From contig NC_045432.1 of NCBI RefSeq assembly GCF_902635505.1, positions 6,135,275 to 6,199,274 on the forward strand: 64,000 nt of DNA, read 5' to 3'. A program made the position numbers and the translations under genes. Positions 24,097 to 35,820 of this stretch are shown in pieces (position 1 is the first letter of the stretch; every line of letters starts with the position of its first letter). The notes below the pieces were generated by a model. The model worked only from the letters and a program-made list of their open reading frames with translations. It was not told the origin of the DNA and did not search any database. This DNA is from Sarcophilus harrisii (lineage: Eukaryota; Chordata; Mammalia; Dasyuromorphia; Dasyuridae).

Positions 24097-27000
24097 TATA
24101 CCCTTAGCTCCATCCTGAGCCCATGTGGCTGGCCCATACTCTTTGATGATTCTTTCTGGGGGTCATGTATTTCCCATCCATTAGCATCGCCTGTTTGAAT
24201 CAGAGAAGTATCTATGCTAGTGGTATTCCTAATTGTTTGTCACTATCTTCTGGAAGGAAGAAAAACTTGGGCCTTATTGTACCTATAAACACTCCCAGTC
24301 CAATTCCTTGGGAGGTGAGTATTATACCTTGGCCACAAATCCAAGAGTGTCCCCTGTGCTGGTTTTTCTCATGCCAGAAGATAAAAACTCCTGTTGAGGG
24401 TGGAATATATACATCCCATGGGCCTAACGGTCCCCCTTTCATGGTTTTTGAATTATGCTTCCAAAGATGCTTTTCAGGCATCCAAGCGCAATGACAATCA
24501 TTTTCCCCAGTAAAATCTATATTGCTCCAAAAGTTACCAAACATTTTTCTAATAGTTCCATTACGTTTTCCACTTCATCCTATTCCAGTACTAAGTACCT
24601 TTTACTATTTGACCTTAAATATGTCATCAATCTCAGGGTGTTTGAAAGTTGGTTTCTTTCTAAATTCTCAAGCATTCTTTACTACCTTCTACTGCATGTG
24701 GATGAGTACATTTAATCACTGACCCATCGCCACAAACAATACTTGTTTTATTCAATATCTACCTTCTACCTTAACAGTGGGTAAAAGTCCATTCGCATTC
24801 ACTTTCTCCCATCCAAGGCCCTGTGCCTGTTTGATTTAAACCATGGGACCTCCTGGGACAGCATTAGTTAGTTTCCACTGATGTTCCTCCTGATCTGACC
24901 AAAATCCTGTTCCATCATGTACAACTGATCTATTACTCAATACACAGGCTGGAAATAAAGGGACAGGTACCCAGGGCCATTGTATGAGTTGTTTGGGTCC
25001 CCTACATATCCAGCAGTCAGTCAAGTTTAAGCTAGTGGCTATTGTTTGGATTAGGGTTTGAAAGGTATTTTCATACCCCACTGCTCTTGAGGTACCAGTA
25101 CAAAAGGTGTATCTGCATAAAATCATACATGCATATATACAAGGCACAGTCTCCAACCCCTTGGGTTTGGTTCACACCCCCATTCTTCCTAAAGGTATAT
25201 AATATCCTCAATTCCTAACAATACAGTTCAGCAAAATGTAATATCTAATACAAACAAGAAAAGTCCCAAGAGAGCTCCCCAAATGAGATGAGTCAAAAAG
25301 ATTTTAAATGCACAATTCATCAGTCTTTGCTAAGTTTCCTGTAATTTCAGCCGCACTTTCAAGGTTCTTGGATCAGTCTCTACTGCCCTCTTTTGCGGTC
25401 CATGGGACCATTGACTTAGTGTGATGTGTCCAACCTCTCTCTTTGGTGTGTATTGCCGTATCTGGAGTCAAAGGATCTGGAACGTCCTTCCCAGCTCAGG
25501 GTCCAGCTTGTCTTCCTTCATTCGGTCAGGACCAGTCTCAGGCTAGAACTTATGCTTGAATCTAAGGGAGGAGTCTGAGCAAGCCCTTTAGTTGTAAAGT
25601 TTTCGTTGTTGCAGTACAGACATGAATATTCCTTAAAAACAAATCCTTGGTCTCAAATATTGGATCCAAGGAAGAATTTTGAATCCCTTTTGGATAAGGG
25701 TGACCATACAATACTCATAGGGTGATAATCCCACATCCCTCCTGAGTTTTGTTCTAATTTTTAAGAAGGCAAGGGGAAGGCACTTGGTCCAGGGCAATTG
25801 TGTCTCAGCCAATTTAGTCAGTTGCCGTTTAATTTCCTTATCCATCCTTTCCACTTACCTGATGAGGTGGAGGCCATGGGTGTGTAATTCCAGGATATTT
25901 CTAGAGCTCAGGCCACAGATTAGAGGATTTTAACTGTGACATGGGTGCTTTGTTCCAAATCTACCCGCTCCACCATCCCATACCCTGGAATGATATATGC
26001 TCAAGGAGGACTTTTACGACTGCCGAGGCAGTTGCCCGGGCAAGAGGGAGGGCTTCCACCCATGAGGTCAGATGGTCCACTATGACCAACAGGTATTTGA
26101 GAAGCCCCACTAGTGGCAGTTCAGTAAAGTTCACCTGAAGCTTTGGAAAGGCCTGATACCAGGGGGCCTTCCTCCTTTCTGGACTTGTCATTGGGCCGCC
26201 CTATTCGTCCTCTGACAAACAGGACACCCGCTGGCCAGTTGCCTGCTATTGTGTACAAGCCGGTGCTACCAACTTAGTCAGCACCACATCACAAGGCCTT
26301 AAACACCCCAATGACTTCCCTCATGTAAATGTGGGAGTACATGTCTCATACCTGCTGTGGTCCAGTACCTCTTTGCCGTCAGGGAGGAGCCAGCGCTCCT
26401 CTTTATCCTCCTGAGTGTCAAGGTTCTGGGTTTCCTGCTTCTCTTCTGGGTAAGGGAAGGTAGAGGCTTTGGAGGCAGTAATGCTAGAATTAGCACCATC
26501 ATCCCCTCCATACTTACAGATTCCTCTTCTCCAGCCCATTTCCCCTCCTCATCGGCAAAGCAGTTTCCCCTTGTCTCAAATGAATCTCCTCTTGGTGCCC
26601 CTGCACACAAATCACTGCAACGTTCTTAGTAACATAAGGTTAGTTAGAATTTCATTGACCAATGCCCTGTGTGCCAATCCCTTCCATTTGCTATTTACCA
26701 TTCCCCTTTCCTCCCATATTTTCCCCAATAGATGAACAATTCCCCAGGCATCTTTTGAATCCATATATATACACGATTCCATTCTTTTCTTCAAGCAATT
26801 TTAGGCCTTGATTTAATGCATATAATTCACAAGTTTGAGCTGAGCACTCTTTTGGCAAGGATCCAGCTTGAACCAGAGCCAGGTCCTCCCCATCAACAAT
26901 AGCAAATCCATTTTTCCTTTTCCCCATTAATTGCTTGTGAAGATCCATCTATGAACCATTGAGCACCTTCTAATAAAGGGGCCTCCTGGAAATGTTCCCT

Positions 27001-29829
27001 AACCTTAGTTTGGTAATCAATCACATTTAGACCATCATGTTCAAGGGACACGTGTTTCTCAGGGGAAGCAGATAAGAACATGGCTGGATTAAGGTCATGG
27101 TCTGGTGAGAGAACCAAATCATCTCTTTCCTAATAAAATTGCCTCATATTCTAAAATCCTTCAGTCAGTTAGCCTCATCCCGGCCCTTTGATTCAGAATT
27201 GATCGACCTTGGTGTGGGGACACTCACTATTAAACCGCCCCCAAAGGTTAACTTCTGACTTTCTTCTACAAAAAGTGCCGTGGCTGCCACTGCTTGAATA
27301 CAAACAGGCCCTCCCTTTGCCACTGGGTCTAACATTTTTGACAGAAAGGCTACTGGGTGTCGCTGCCCTCCCCTTAATTGTGCCAATACTCCCAAAGCCA
27401 CCCCGTTTTAAATGAAAAGGCCTTTCTAACGATGGCAAAAGTAATACAGGGGCTGAAATCAACCCCGTTTGAGTTGTTCACAACTGTTCTCCTTCTGGAT
27501 CCCATTGACTATATCTGGTTTTCTTCTAACAAATGAGTATCTAAAGACTTGTTAATAATGATTTCTGTCCAGGTTCTAGTTCCACAATCCTAGAAATTTC
27601 AGGAGGCTCTTTTGTTTCTAGCCTTAGGAATTCAGAATCCCTCCACCATACAGAGTCTATTCTTTCTTTACTTAAATATTTTACCTCACGTTTCTAAGTA
27701 ATTTGTCTTAAGAGTTCTCAGTCCCGTGTCCCTAAATAATTTAAAAACTGATAGTGACTGAAAGGTCTCCTTTCTTCCCTCCACAAGAGGGATCATGTAT
27801 ATTTGTAAGATTTTTAACAATAAGAATTGATCCCAGAATGCTACCAATTCTTATATAGCCAAGTAGATGGTCCATAAATTGAATATTATAGCAAACATTT
27901 TTAAAAAATATCCAATACATAGAAAAATCCCAAACTACATATTGGCCATAAAAAAATTTCAAAGGACAGAGGCAAAAAACTGTTATCCTTGAGTCCCTTT
28001 TAAATAACTGGCATCAATACAGTTAATTAACCTTCCTATTTTTATATAAAAGAATCTGAAAAGTTTAAAAACATCAATTAAACCTTTTTGAAATAAACAT
28101 TTAAAGTATCTATCATTTCTGATTATTTCTTTAAATACAAAAACCATTATGTATCTAAAGAAACAAATGCTCAATCAATTAACATCTTTGTAAGAGCAGT
28201 GTTCCATTAAAGAGTTAGGTTTCTCCAGCCAAAAGGGGCTAAGTTTCTGTCTCTCCCCTGCAAAACACATCCCATTCTTTGTGACCCTTCTGACTAGATG
28301 CTGATTGAAACTACTAATTGCTTTTGCAAATCAATGTCTCTTTTCCTTGTCTTTAAATCACCTTTTTTTAAAACTTTAAACTTTTAAGACTCACAATTAA
28401 TTTTGAACCAAATTTATTAAAGTTAAATATAGTTTACAATTACCAACACTTTTTACAAAGCAATATACTATTGAAATAGGAGATGGAAATGGACCCCCAG
28501 GTAAAGTACTGGCATTTTGTTTAGTAACAATACTTTTAATTTCAATTTGAAGTCAAACAAATAATAAAAAGAAAAGTTTTTCTTCAGTTGTGAAGGCCAC
28601 AATATTCAAACAATTCTTAAGCTTTTTGACCCAGAATAAATCTAACCTGTGCAAGGCCACAGTAAAATTATTTCCCAATTTCAATTTTATTTCAATTTCA
28701 AAATGATAGAACCTTCTTTAAAATATAGCAAGTTCCAGAACTTTAATCAAATGCTGCAGGGAAACATACCAGTTTAGCCTCCTTAAATCTTCTGTTCTCT
28801 AACTCCAAGAAGGCAAACTTTACTAATGATTTTTTTTTTCTCCTGGCACAATTTTAGAACACGCTAGTTTTTCCCACAGGTCCAACAGGTCAAGAGCCCG
28901 TGTGCGTATTTTACCTCTCAATCTATTTTATTCCTCGCTTCCAATACCTGCAGCTTCTTGTTCCCAACATACCAACTTAGAATTACTTTAAAATCAACCC
29001 ATACTTTAGTTCGTGAGATTTCCTGAGATCTGCCTAGATCTTCCATTCCATCTTTCTTTCCTTTAGTGAGCCAGAGTTGCCGAATCTTGCTCGACCTTGA
29101 ACGTTTTTTTCCTTTCTCTCCCTCCGCCCTTCTCCCCAAAGCTGAAGTTGTTCGTAGAGGGAGGAGAGAAGACAAGGTTGGCCAGCCTTTTTCCTGCCTA
29201 ACCCATGCCTGCAACCCAGAGGCTGGGCTCATCTCGATGGCTCGCTTCTTTGACACGGGAGAGAAGCAGAGAGGGAACAGAACACACAACAGACCCAGGG
29301 CTCTGTTTTCTTGAGGTTCCTAGCTAACGTCCCCTACAGTCTTTGGACGCTCCTGCCCCATTTACAACCTGGTCTTCAAACCGTTTTAGCGGAGGCCCGT
29401 TACCCTTCCCCAGGGTCTCCTTAGAAAGCGCTTTCCGCTGGGTCAGTACCGTCGCCGAGAGTTTGGGAGGGCTAGTCCGGCTCCCTTGCCAGCCAATTAG
29501 AGGCCAGACTTTCAAGCTCACCTAACACGTGGAATGACGGCCTGCCCCACCCTCGCCGCCGCCCCGCCCCGCCCCGCCGCCCGGCGCTCGTCAGGACTCT
29601 TTTCTCCTATTTGTCTTGATTCCGCTTCTCCCTGAGCATCTCTGCCTCGGGCGTTGGTCTTAGGTCTAAATCTATACATGTTGGCTACGCTCAACATACT
29701 CCCAGCCTCACAGAGACCTCAAGAAATGAAAATACAGAAAGGAAGTTAAACGCTTGGAGGTTCAGCTGCCGGAAGTTCTTCACCTTATCTTTACTACGTA
29801 CACCTGCTGGAGTCCTTCCACAACACGCA

Positions 29830-29990
29830 CGCACAGAGGGGTCCTGTCCTGATCTCCGTGGGTCTGACCATCGCTATGGGGAGGGGTCTGGATTCTGCCG
29901 CCATGACGGTTCTCTGACCCTTCTGTCCCTTGGGAGTTCCAACAACCACCTCCCCGTGTGTTCTTGTCCTTGGTCTCCACAAGGGGGCCC
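29830..29990 (+). repeat. Minisatellite remnant inside the CpG island
   Basis: A few degenerate forward units (GTCCTGATCTCCGTGGGTCT, CATCGCTATGGGGAGGGGTC) between the ERV edge and the gene. They show that the array once continued to this point. Confidence 0.7.
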
Positions 29991-30362
29991 TCGGGGGCGA
30001 TTGAGACCTGGCTGGGGAAGCCCCGAGAGCGTGTAACAGTGTCCACGTGACCCCCGGGGCCCTGCTTCTCCCACCCCGCCACAGCGGGGCGCCCGGCGCC
30101 CCGCGGAGACTGAAGGGGCGCTTTGTGACGTCGGTGCCGCCTCGCCCTGCGGGGCGATAAGAGGCCCGAGGCCAGGCGGGCAGAACTCAGAGGAGCAGAA
30201 ATCGGCCTCAGGGCCACAGACCCGCCGCCCGCGCAGACGCTGCTCGCGGGGCAACGTGCGCGTTTCTTTAAACAACCGCAGGCCTCAGCACTCGGAGGGA
30301 TGCCCAGTCCCTCCGTGTGTGCCCGCCCGCCCTTCTGATCCCCCACAGGCTCATGGGGCGCT
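29991..30362. other. GC-rich gene-upstream sequence
   Basis: Unique-looking, CpG-rich sequence with no recognisable coding exon. It holds the E-box and CRE-like sites noted for the island. Long open frames on the minus strand here follow from high GC content and low stop density. I see no supported gene. Confidence 0.6.
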
Positions 30363-30605
30363 ATGTCAGAGCCCGATTCTTGTTGTGCAGCAAAACAAGC
30401 GTTAGGGCACGTGCGCTTACGTCGCATTGAACTTATATTTTAGCCTGTTTCACATGTATTTAATTAACATCCTGCCATGGGGGGAGGAGGAGGGGAACAT
30501 TGAACCAAAGGTTTGGCAATTGTCGATGCTGAAAAATTACCCAGGCACACAACTTGTCAATAAAAAGCTATGATAAAAAATTGAAAACAAACAAACAAAA
30601 CAAAA
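30363..30605 (+). mobile_element. Old L1 3' end, CpG-enriched
   Basis: Matches the L1 3'UTR pattern (TTGTGCAGCAAAACAAG, ATTTTAGCC..., AACATCCTGCCATGGGG, AATAAAAAGCTAT then an A-rich tail). It carries CpG dinucleotides where other copies in this window have TG or CA. It is truncated and lies inside the CpG island, some 450 bp upstream of the likely start codon. Confidence 0.8.
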
Positions 30606-30849
30606 ACCAAGCATACTCTGGCCAGGGCGGCCGCCCCGCGTGCCCACCGACCAGCGCCGAGCGACAAAAGCCCACGGGATGGGGTGGGGCAAAGACGCTC
30701 GGCGGGGGGCGCGGCGGCGGGGCGCGGAGCGCGCACATACACAGACGCAGCCCCGACCCCGACGCCGACGTCGCCGCCCACGCTCCTCAGCCGCCACGGT
30801 ACTTCAGGCGACACACTTCCGCCTCTCGTTCCTTGCTGCTCCCGCACCA

Positions 30850-31023
30850 CCGAGGGACGGTCGGAGCGGAGCCGGAGCCGAGCCGGAGCCGAGCCGGAGC
30901 CGGAGCGGGGTAGGATGGGCCGGGGGCCGCCCCGGTTCTAGCCCCCGAGGAAAAAGATTCGGTGGCTGAGGAGCCGCCTCGCCCCCCTCCCACACGAGAC
31001 TCTCCCCCCCCATCCCTCCCCAG
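30850..31023 (+). other. Probable 5' untranslated exon end and short first intron
   Basis: The sequence TCCCCCCCCATCCCTCCCCAG ends at 31023 with a strong polypyrimidine tract and CAG, a good splice acceptor. A possible donor, GGG|GTAGGA, lies at 30909/30910, giving an intron of about 114 bp and a non-coding first exon in the CpG island. The donor is only moderate, so the exon structure here is inference. Confidence 0.45.
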
Positions 31024-31060
31024 GCCGCTGGGCCGGGCCACCTGCGCCTCGGGTAACGAG

Positions 31061-34000
31061 ATGTCCTCGGAGGGTCCCCGCCGGAGCAAACCAGGGCCCC
31101 CGGCCCCCAAAGCCCAGAGACCGTTGTGTACGCTGTGCGGGGCTAGTTTTGAGGCCCAAACAGACCTTTGCCGCCATGTCCTCTCCCGCCATTCGCGCTT
31201 CTTCGCGTCGCACCCTGAGCCGTCCGAGGCTGAGAGCGGCGGGGCTCCCACCGACCAGCCCCCCGAAAGGAGGCAGCAGAAGGGAAAACGGAGCGGCCCC
31301 CGGCCCCTGTCCCATCCCCAGGCCAAGAAATCGGTCTCTGCAAATGGGGCAACTGCCTCTCCCCGCCCAGGCCCGTTGACCCTCAGCAAGGCGGTTGAAA
31401 GACCCCCGGAGACCCGCACCAGTAAGGCCGTCAAGTCACTCCCCGGCTGCTCAACCACGGGCCTTTCCCACCCCCCGGGCTCCCCTCTCCTCAAAAAGGG
31501 GCCGCCTGCTTTCTCGGGGCCTCCCCCACCCAAAAACTCTGAGGACAGGAGCCCCCTGCCGGGCTCCTCGAAGGCGCAGTGCCCACAGCCAGAAGATGAA
31601 GGCCCCCTAAACCTGTCTTTAGACGGTGATTTGGGCAGAGAGCTTGATGGCCTCTTGTCCAGGGCCCACTTTGAGACCACAAAGGGCCCATCCCCTCAGG
31701 CCAGAGCCCACCTGCCCCAGCCAGGGAGGAGCCACCCAGAGGCCAAGGGCTACCCTATAGACTATGGCTTCCACACCCGCCTCCCAGCGCAGTGGGAGGG
31801 GCAGGCAGAGCCCGGGCGGCCTGAGTTTTCGGCCCGCCGGCCCCCGGCCACGGCCCCCTTGCTGCTCTCCCCCCCACTGGCCAAGAAGCCCAAGCCCAGG
31901 GCGTCGGGGGAGGCCGGCCTTCCGGGGAAGTGGGATCTCCCTGCCAATGCATTCTGGGCCCCAGTCATGGAACTGGCTCTTCTCAGTCTCTCATCAGACA
32001 CAGGACCAGCCCAGCACATCGGCTGTGAGCTCTGTGGGCAGCTTTTTGATAATGCACATGGTCTGGCAAGCCACGCGAACTCCCATCTGCAGGAGATGGG
32101 GGTGAGGGAGTGGCACGTCAACAACTCGCCTATTGACACCCTGGCCGAAATCCTGAAGAGCCAGACCCAGGCTCAGGCCGGGGGGCCTCCTGACCCAACC
32201 TCCCCAGGCCCAAAGGCAGGGGCCGAGGCAATGGGGGGGGGCCCTGGTGACTCCCTGGAGGCTCCAAGTGCTGCGGAACCGCACGTCCCGCCCCCTGCCA
32301 GGAAGTGGGACCCATCTAGCGACCCCCTGGGCCTCTCACTAACCACCTCTTCTCACTCAACTGCTCGGAGGAAGTTCCCGGGTCGGTCACTTCACTCCCT
32401 TCAGGAGAAACTCAAGTCCGAACCAAGGAGAGTGGAGATCAAACAGGAGACGTTGGTTGTAGGCCTGCAGGATAAAGGACGCCCATCTGATGGGCCCGGG
32501 TCACCTCGCGAGGACCAGGCACCCCAGAACCTAGGTAAGTGTCCCCTGAGGGAAGGGGGGAGGAGCCAAACCGGGTACTCAGGTCCACAACGGCCAGAGA
32601 CACTCAGAGACCTGGGACTAAGCCAGGGATGGAAGTGCCCGGGGCCCACCTGGATGCCCAGGAGAGCCAAGGCAAGGGTCCTGTTCCCCCTGAGGTGGAG
32701 CTGCTAAGTCCCTGCTCCCTACATCTGGCTGACGGAGCCGGGCCCGGTGGGGGTTAGTAACCAACGGTGATTGCAGTCACGCCCACAAGTTCTGCCACAA
32801 GGCGCTGGATGGGCTTCGGCCCACACTTGCCTCGACGGGCCCGTGGAGGCTCTTTGGGGCCTACAAAGGACCGGAAACCGGGCCTGGTTTAGGTCCGAGG
32901 CAGGTAAGTCAGACCCGGAAGAAGGTTGTTTTGGGAAGGGCACTAGATCAGCACCAGCTCCCGGGCCCCCTGCCTAAAACACCCGCCAGCCTGTCCGGGG
33001 GGCGGGCCTAGAGGAGGGAGCCCAGTTTTCCCACCCACCATTAGGGCTGCTTGGTACCCCGTGCCCGGGCCCCTTCCCCCTTCCATCTTCCTCTTCCTGT
33101 CTCTGCAGCTTCCTGGGCTGAGCCGGTCCGGGGCGTGCGCTGTCAGCTCTGCGGCGAGTTCTTTAGGGACCGAAGGGGCCTCTCCTGCCACGCGCGCTTC
33201 CACCTGCGGCACATGGGGGTGACCGAGTGGTACGGCTCGCCCATTGACAAGCTCCAAGAGATCCTGGAGAAGAGGGCCAAAGCGGGGCTCATTAAAAAGG
33301 AGCCCACCCCCACTGAGCTGCCCTGTCCCCGGGGGGAGGATGGGCCCAAATCCCCTGGGAAGGGGCCTCTGGCCCTGTCTTTGACCCCATTGCCCCACAG
33401 TCCTGGCAAACCCGGGCCTGACTCTGCCAACAGAGGCCAGAAAATGACCCTCTCGCCTCTTCCCTCTGAGCCATTTGCCAGTCTCCTCACCCCCTTGAGG
33501 GCAAAACGGCCGCCGCCCGATGACCAACTTCTCCATGGGGAGAAGAAGACCAAGACCTGTACACGCCCGGAGCCGCCCATCAAGACGAGCCCATTCAAAC
33601 AGGCCTTCATCAAGACCAGGCCGCCCATCAGAAGCCACAGTGAGACAGAGCCGCCCATTCGAGACCCAGGACGCCATTCCAGCTCAAACTCCCGCTCGCC
33701 ATGGGAAGCCAGGGTGGCGTTTGAAGGGCTCCATTTGAGAATCCCTGAGGCACTGGCCACCAGCTGGACTCCCTGCAGCAACTGGGTGACAGGATGGCGT
33801 TTGAAGGCCCTCAAGTTGAGCGACCCTGAGGGAGTGGATCCAGCCAGACCCCCAGAAGGGGGGCCTACACCACATTCAGGTGGCCACCCCTGGGATGACC
33901 ACCATTCCCTCCACCAACGACAAGCCATGGGGACAAACAAGTGCCGGGCACCTAGGGGCTCTGCAATGGCGCCTCAACTGACCGTCAAGCCCCTGGGAGT

Positions 34001-34133
34001 GAATCAGGCCGGGGAAGGGGACCAGGCAGGAAGCATGGGGCAAGGGACCCATGCCTCACCTCCAGCTGTGGTGAAGGCAGAGGAATACTATTTCACAATG
34101 TCCATTGGGTGGGACAGCAACCTGGCCCTTTGA
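31061..34133 (+). CDS. WIZ: WIZ-like C2H2 zinc-finger protein, spliced (31061-32534 + 33109-34133)
   Basis: A nuclear protein of the WIZ family. In mammals WIZ joins the G9a/GLP histone H3K9 methyltransferases to the CtBP corepressor. Start ATG at 31061; the frame is open upstream, but this is the only ATG after the acceptor at 31023. Splicing out 32535-33108 gives 832 residues. Order: finger 1 (C23, C26, H39, H44); a WIZ-like linker; a PLNLS CtBP-type motif; a finger-2 remnant at about 190-215 in which the zinc ligands are mostly replaced; finger 3 (C322, C325, H338, H342) followed by WIZ's GV-EW-SPIDTL-EILK signature; a linker with the VEIK region; finger 4 (C503, C506, H519, H523) with MGVTEW and SPIDKLQEIL; then a low-complexity tail ending in VKAEE. 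WIZ's fifth finger in this region is absent. It is more diverged than an orthologue should be, so I call it a paralogue. Homology is from memory of human WIZ, not a search. Confidence 0.82.
32535..33108 (+). other. Intron of the WIZ-like gene
   Basis: Donor CTAG|GTAAGT at 32534/32535 and acceptor TGTCTCTGCAG|CTTCC at 33108/33109, 574 bp. The split codon is phase 1, and the joined reading ...QNLASWAEPVRG aligns with WIZ ...LNLSSRAEPVRD. Retaining an intron argues that the gene arose by DNA duplication and not as a processed retrocopy. Unspliced, the frame would end at 32707. Confidence 0.88.
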
Positions 34134-34366
34134 GAGCGCCAGTGACTCTCAGCAGACACTGGTCCCGGTGCATCCCCTCCCCAGAAGTCCTCACTTCCAG
34201 GCTCCTGCTTCCCCCAGACGTTCTTTCAATGACATTGGGGCTTGACCCTGAATGCAGGTTCCGCAAAGTGCAGTTCCAGGGTCCCCTCTCCATCCAGAAG
34301 GAGTGGATTCACCATCTCCAGAGGCACATCCTGGAAAGGAGCTCCTCCAGGGCAGAGCCTGCCTGA
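34134..34366 (+). pseudogene. Remnant of the WIZ C-terminal zinc finger, out of frame with the main CDS
   Basis: At about 34247-34360 a different frame reads ECRFRKVQFQGPLSIQ then KEWIHHLQRHIL, clearly the last WIZ finger (KCRFCEVEFQGPLSIQ, EEWVRHLQRHIL). The second zinc-binding cysteine is arginine here (codon 34259-34261). The main CDS stops at 34131-34133 in another frame, and the WIZ segment between VKAEE and this finger is shortened. I see no convincing splice that would restore it. In WIZ this terminal finger is the region credited with G9a/GLP binding, so that contact is probably lost. Confidence 0.75.
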
Positions 34367-35125
34367 GACCTGGGCCCTGGAGCAGCCACCAGAGGCCCAG
34401 TCAATGGAGCCTGCAGGAAGCCCTCAGCCAGCTCTTCCCTCCTCTGGGGGCTTGCCCTTTCCCTCCCCCTCAGGTGTGTTTCCAAGGAGCCAGTCACAGC
34501 CCCTTTCCACACTGTCGGGCACTTGAAGGGCTCCCCTCCCTCCCGCCCTGACCTTCCTTACCTGTCTGCCTGCCAGACCCCATCAAATAGCATCACACCC
34601 TTTCAGGTAGGGTCAGGTGCTTCAGGCTTCCCTATCCCACCTCACATGTGTCCAGTCCACAGAGCATCAGCTCGGCGCGCTTCCTCCAACAGCACCAGAG
34701 GCCTCCTACATGCGTTTCCCAGAAACAATTCAGCTCAAAGCGCATTCTCCTCCCAAGTCAAGGCCCCAGAGCAGCAGGGTACTTTAGAAGCCCTCGCCAT
34801 CCCTCCCCCTCCTGCCAGGGGTCTATTTCTCCCATCTCATCCCCCTTTCACTGTTGCTTTTATGCATAACTCCCCAGAACTTATACTTGTTCACACTAGT
34901 TTTGTTAGAGAAGAAAGAGCGTTGATTTTGATTTTGGACTCCTGGGGTGAGTAAAGCCCGGAAGCCATTGACCTTTTAGCATTTTTCAGTGGCCATATTC
35001 TGGTTGGGAAAAAAATGTAAAAAAAAAAAAATTTTTTTTTCAAAACCCAATAATAATCCTGCTGTATTTGGAAAATAGATGTTCTGTGTAGAGATGACAA
35101 TAAATCAGAGCTAAAAGATCTTTAC
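34367..35125 (+). promoter_or_regulatory. 3' untranslated region and poly(A) signal
   Basis: Unique sequence with no further frame of interest. A canonical AATAAA sits at 35099-35104, with cleavage expected about 15-25 bp downstream. An A/T homopolymer cluster lies at about 35016-35041. Confidence 0.7.
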
Positions 35126-35271
35126 TGCAATTGCCTCTCAGTCTCCTTGTATTTTCTCGTCCTCTTGGCATGACTCAAGCTGTTCTGCTGCTCAAAATTA
35201 GATCCCAGCCATCTCTACAGGTGGCTCCCGTGCTAGATCTCCATGAGTGATCTGGAACCCTGTTCTCTATG
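35126..35271 (+). repeat. Gene-distal flank grading into a minisatellite scrap
   Basis: The first about 90 bp are unique. The last about 55 bp (GATCTCCATGAGTGATCTGG...) are minisatellite units, interrupted by the ERV LTR at 35272. Confidence 0.65.
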
Positions 35272-35820
35272 TGAGGGATGTGGAAGACCCTTACCCAAAA
35301 TGACTACTCCAAGATCATTCAGTAGAAAACAGGAAGGTTGCTTATTGAAAAGCTCCGGAGGATGAGCCGTCCCATCGCAGGATAAGAAAGAGAAAGCTCA
35401 GGGTAGGAGGGCTAAAGAAGTAGTAAAGATACATAGCTTTTATACAAGAAATTAACCACAGGTAAGAGAGCATTGAGAAGGGGAGGGGGAGGCCTCTAAT
35501 TGGTTGTTGCTATTGGCAGAGATTGGAATGGAAGGTTTCTCTTTCCCCCAAATCTCCTGCTTTCTAGGAAACAAAGTCAGGCCTTCAGGCTTAATCAAGC
35601 AGATAGTGAGTCAGGCTAATAGAATAAATATCAATATATGTCAAATACTGATAAATGTCCTCAGCTCAGGTTAAGTACATATGTTATAGCTGGCCCAGGC
35701 TCAAGTAGATATGAGCCTGCACATATATACAGGTCAGAGGAAACACAGAAATAATGAAAATAAAATACAGAAAAGAATTACCCATTCCTGTAATTCTTCA
35801 CCTTATCTCTATTCCCCACA
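35272..35820 (-). repeat. 3' LTR of the 35.3-43.5 kb ERV
   Basis: A 549-bp LTR, followed on the plus strand by the reversed polypurine tract CTCCCCCCTT. It has a TATA-like TTTTATACAAG when read with its partner LTR. Its outer edge abuts a minisatellite unit. Confidence 0.88.

Larger units (their letters stand above)
22884..29805 (-). mobile_element. ERV fossil, class I (gammaretrovirus-like), minus strand
   Basis: A broken provirus read on the minus strand. The 3' LTR is 22884-23431 (TG...CA when reversed), preceded by a polypurine tract (about 23434-23441). Envelope-derived sequence lies at about 23500-25160, with transmembrane-subunit similarity near 23660-23980. Integrase similarity lies at about 25630-26200, RNase H and connection at about 26300-27120, and RT C-terminal similarity at about 27160-27460. 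The stretch 27.5-29.0 kb is AT-rich and unassigned, where gag would be expected. The leader at about 29050-29530 matches the other family members. Only the U3-start part of the 5' LTR is recognisable (about 29670-29805). It carries many breaks throughout and is an old, inactive copy. Confidence 0.88.
29530..31400. promoter_or_regulatory. CpG island / promoter region of the WIZ-like gene
   Basis: A GC- and CpG-dense block starting with repeated Sp1-type boxes (CCCCGCCCCGCCCCGCC, about 29560-29577) and running through the 5' part of the gene. It contains a CACGTG E-box (30044-30049), a CRE-like TGACGTC (30126-30132), and a short GGAGCC-based tandem at about 30867-30905. No TATA box is evident, as is common for island promoters. 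Probable transcription start is somewhere at 30.6-30.9 kb; this is inference. The island also absorbs the end of the ERV LTR, a minisatellite scrap (29830-29990) and an L1 tail (30363-30600). Confidence 0.75.

Noticed and set aside
29780-30427. 215-codon minus-strand open frame in the CpG island
   Set aside because: GC-rich sequence with few stops. It overlaps a minisatellite scrap and the ERV edge, and has no recognisable domain or splice context.
30787-31680. 297-codon minus-strand frame antisense to the WIZ-like gene
   Set aside because: Antisense shadow of a GC-rich coding exon. The sense strand has clear homology, a zinc finger and splice sites.
33143-33940. 265-codon minus-strand frame
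   Set aside because: Shadow of exon 3 of the WIZ-like gene, with no family resemblance.
31061-34133. Processed retrocopy of WIZ
   Set aside because: An intron with GTAAGT donor and polypyrimidine-CAG acceptor is retained and keeps the frame. No A-tail or target-site duplication flanks the gene.
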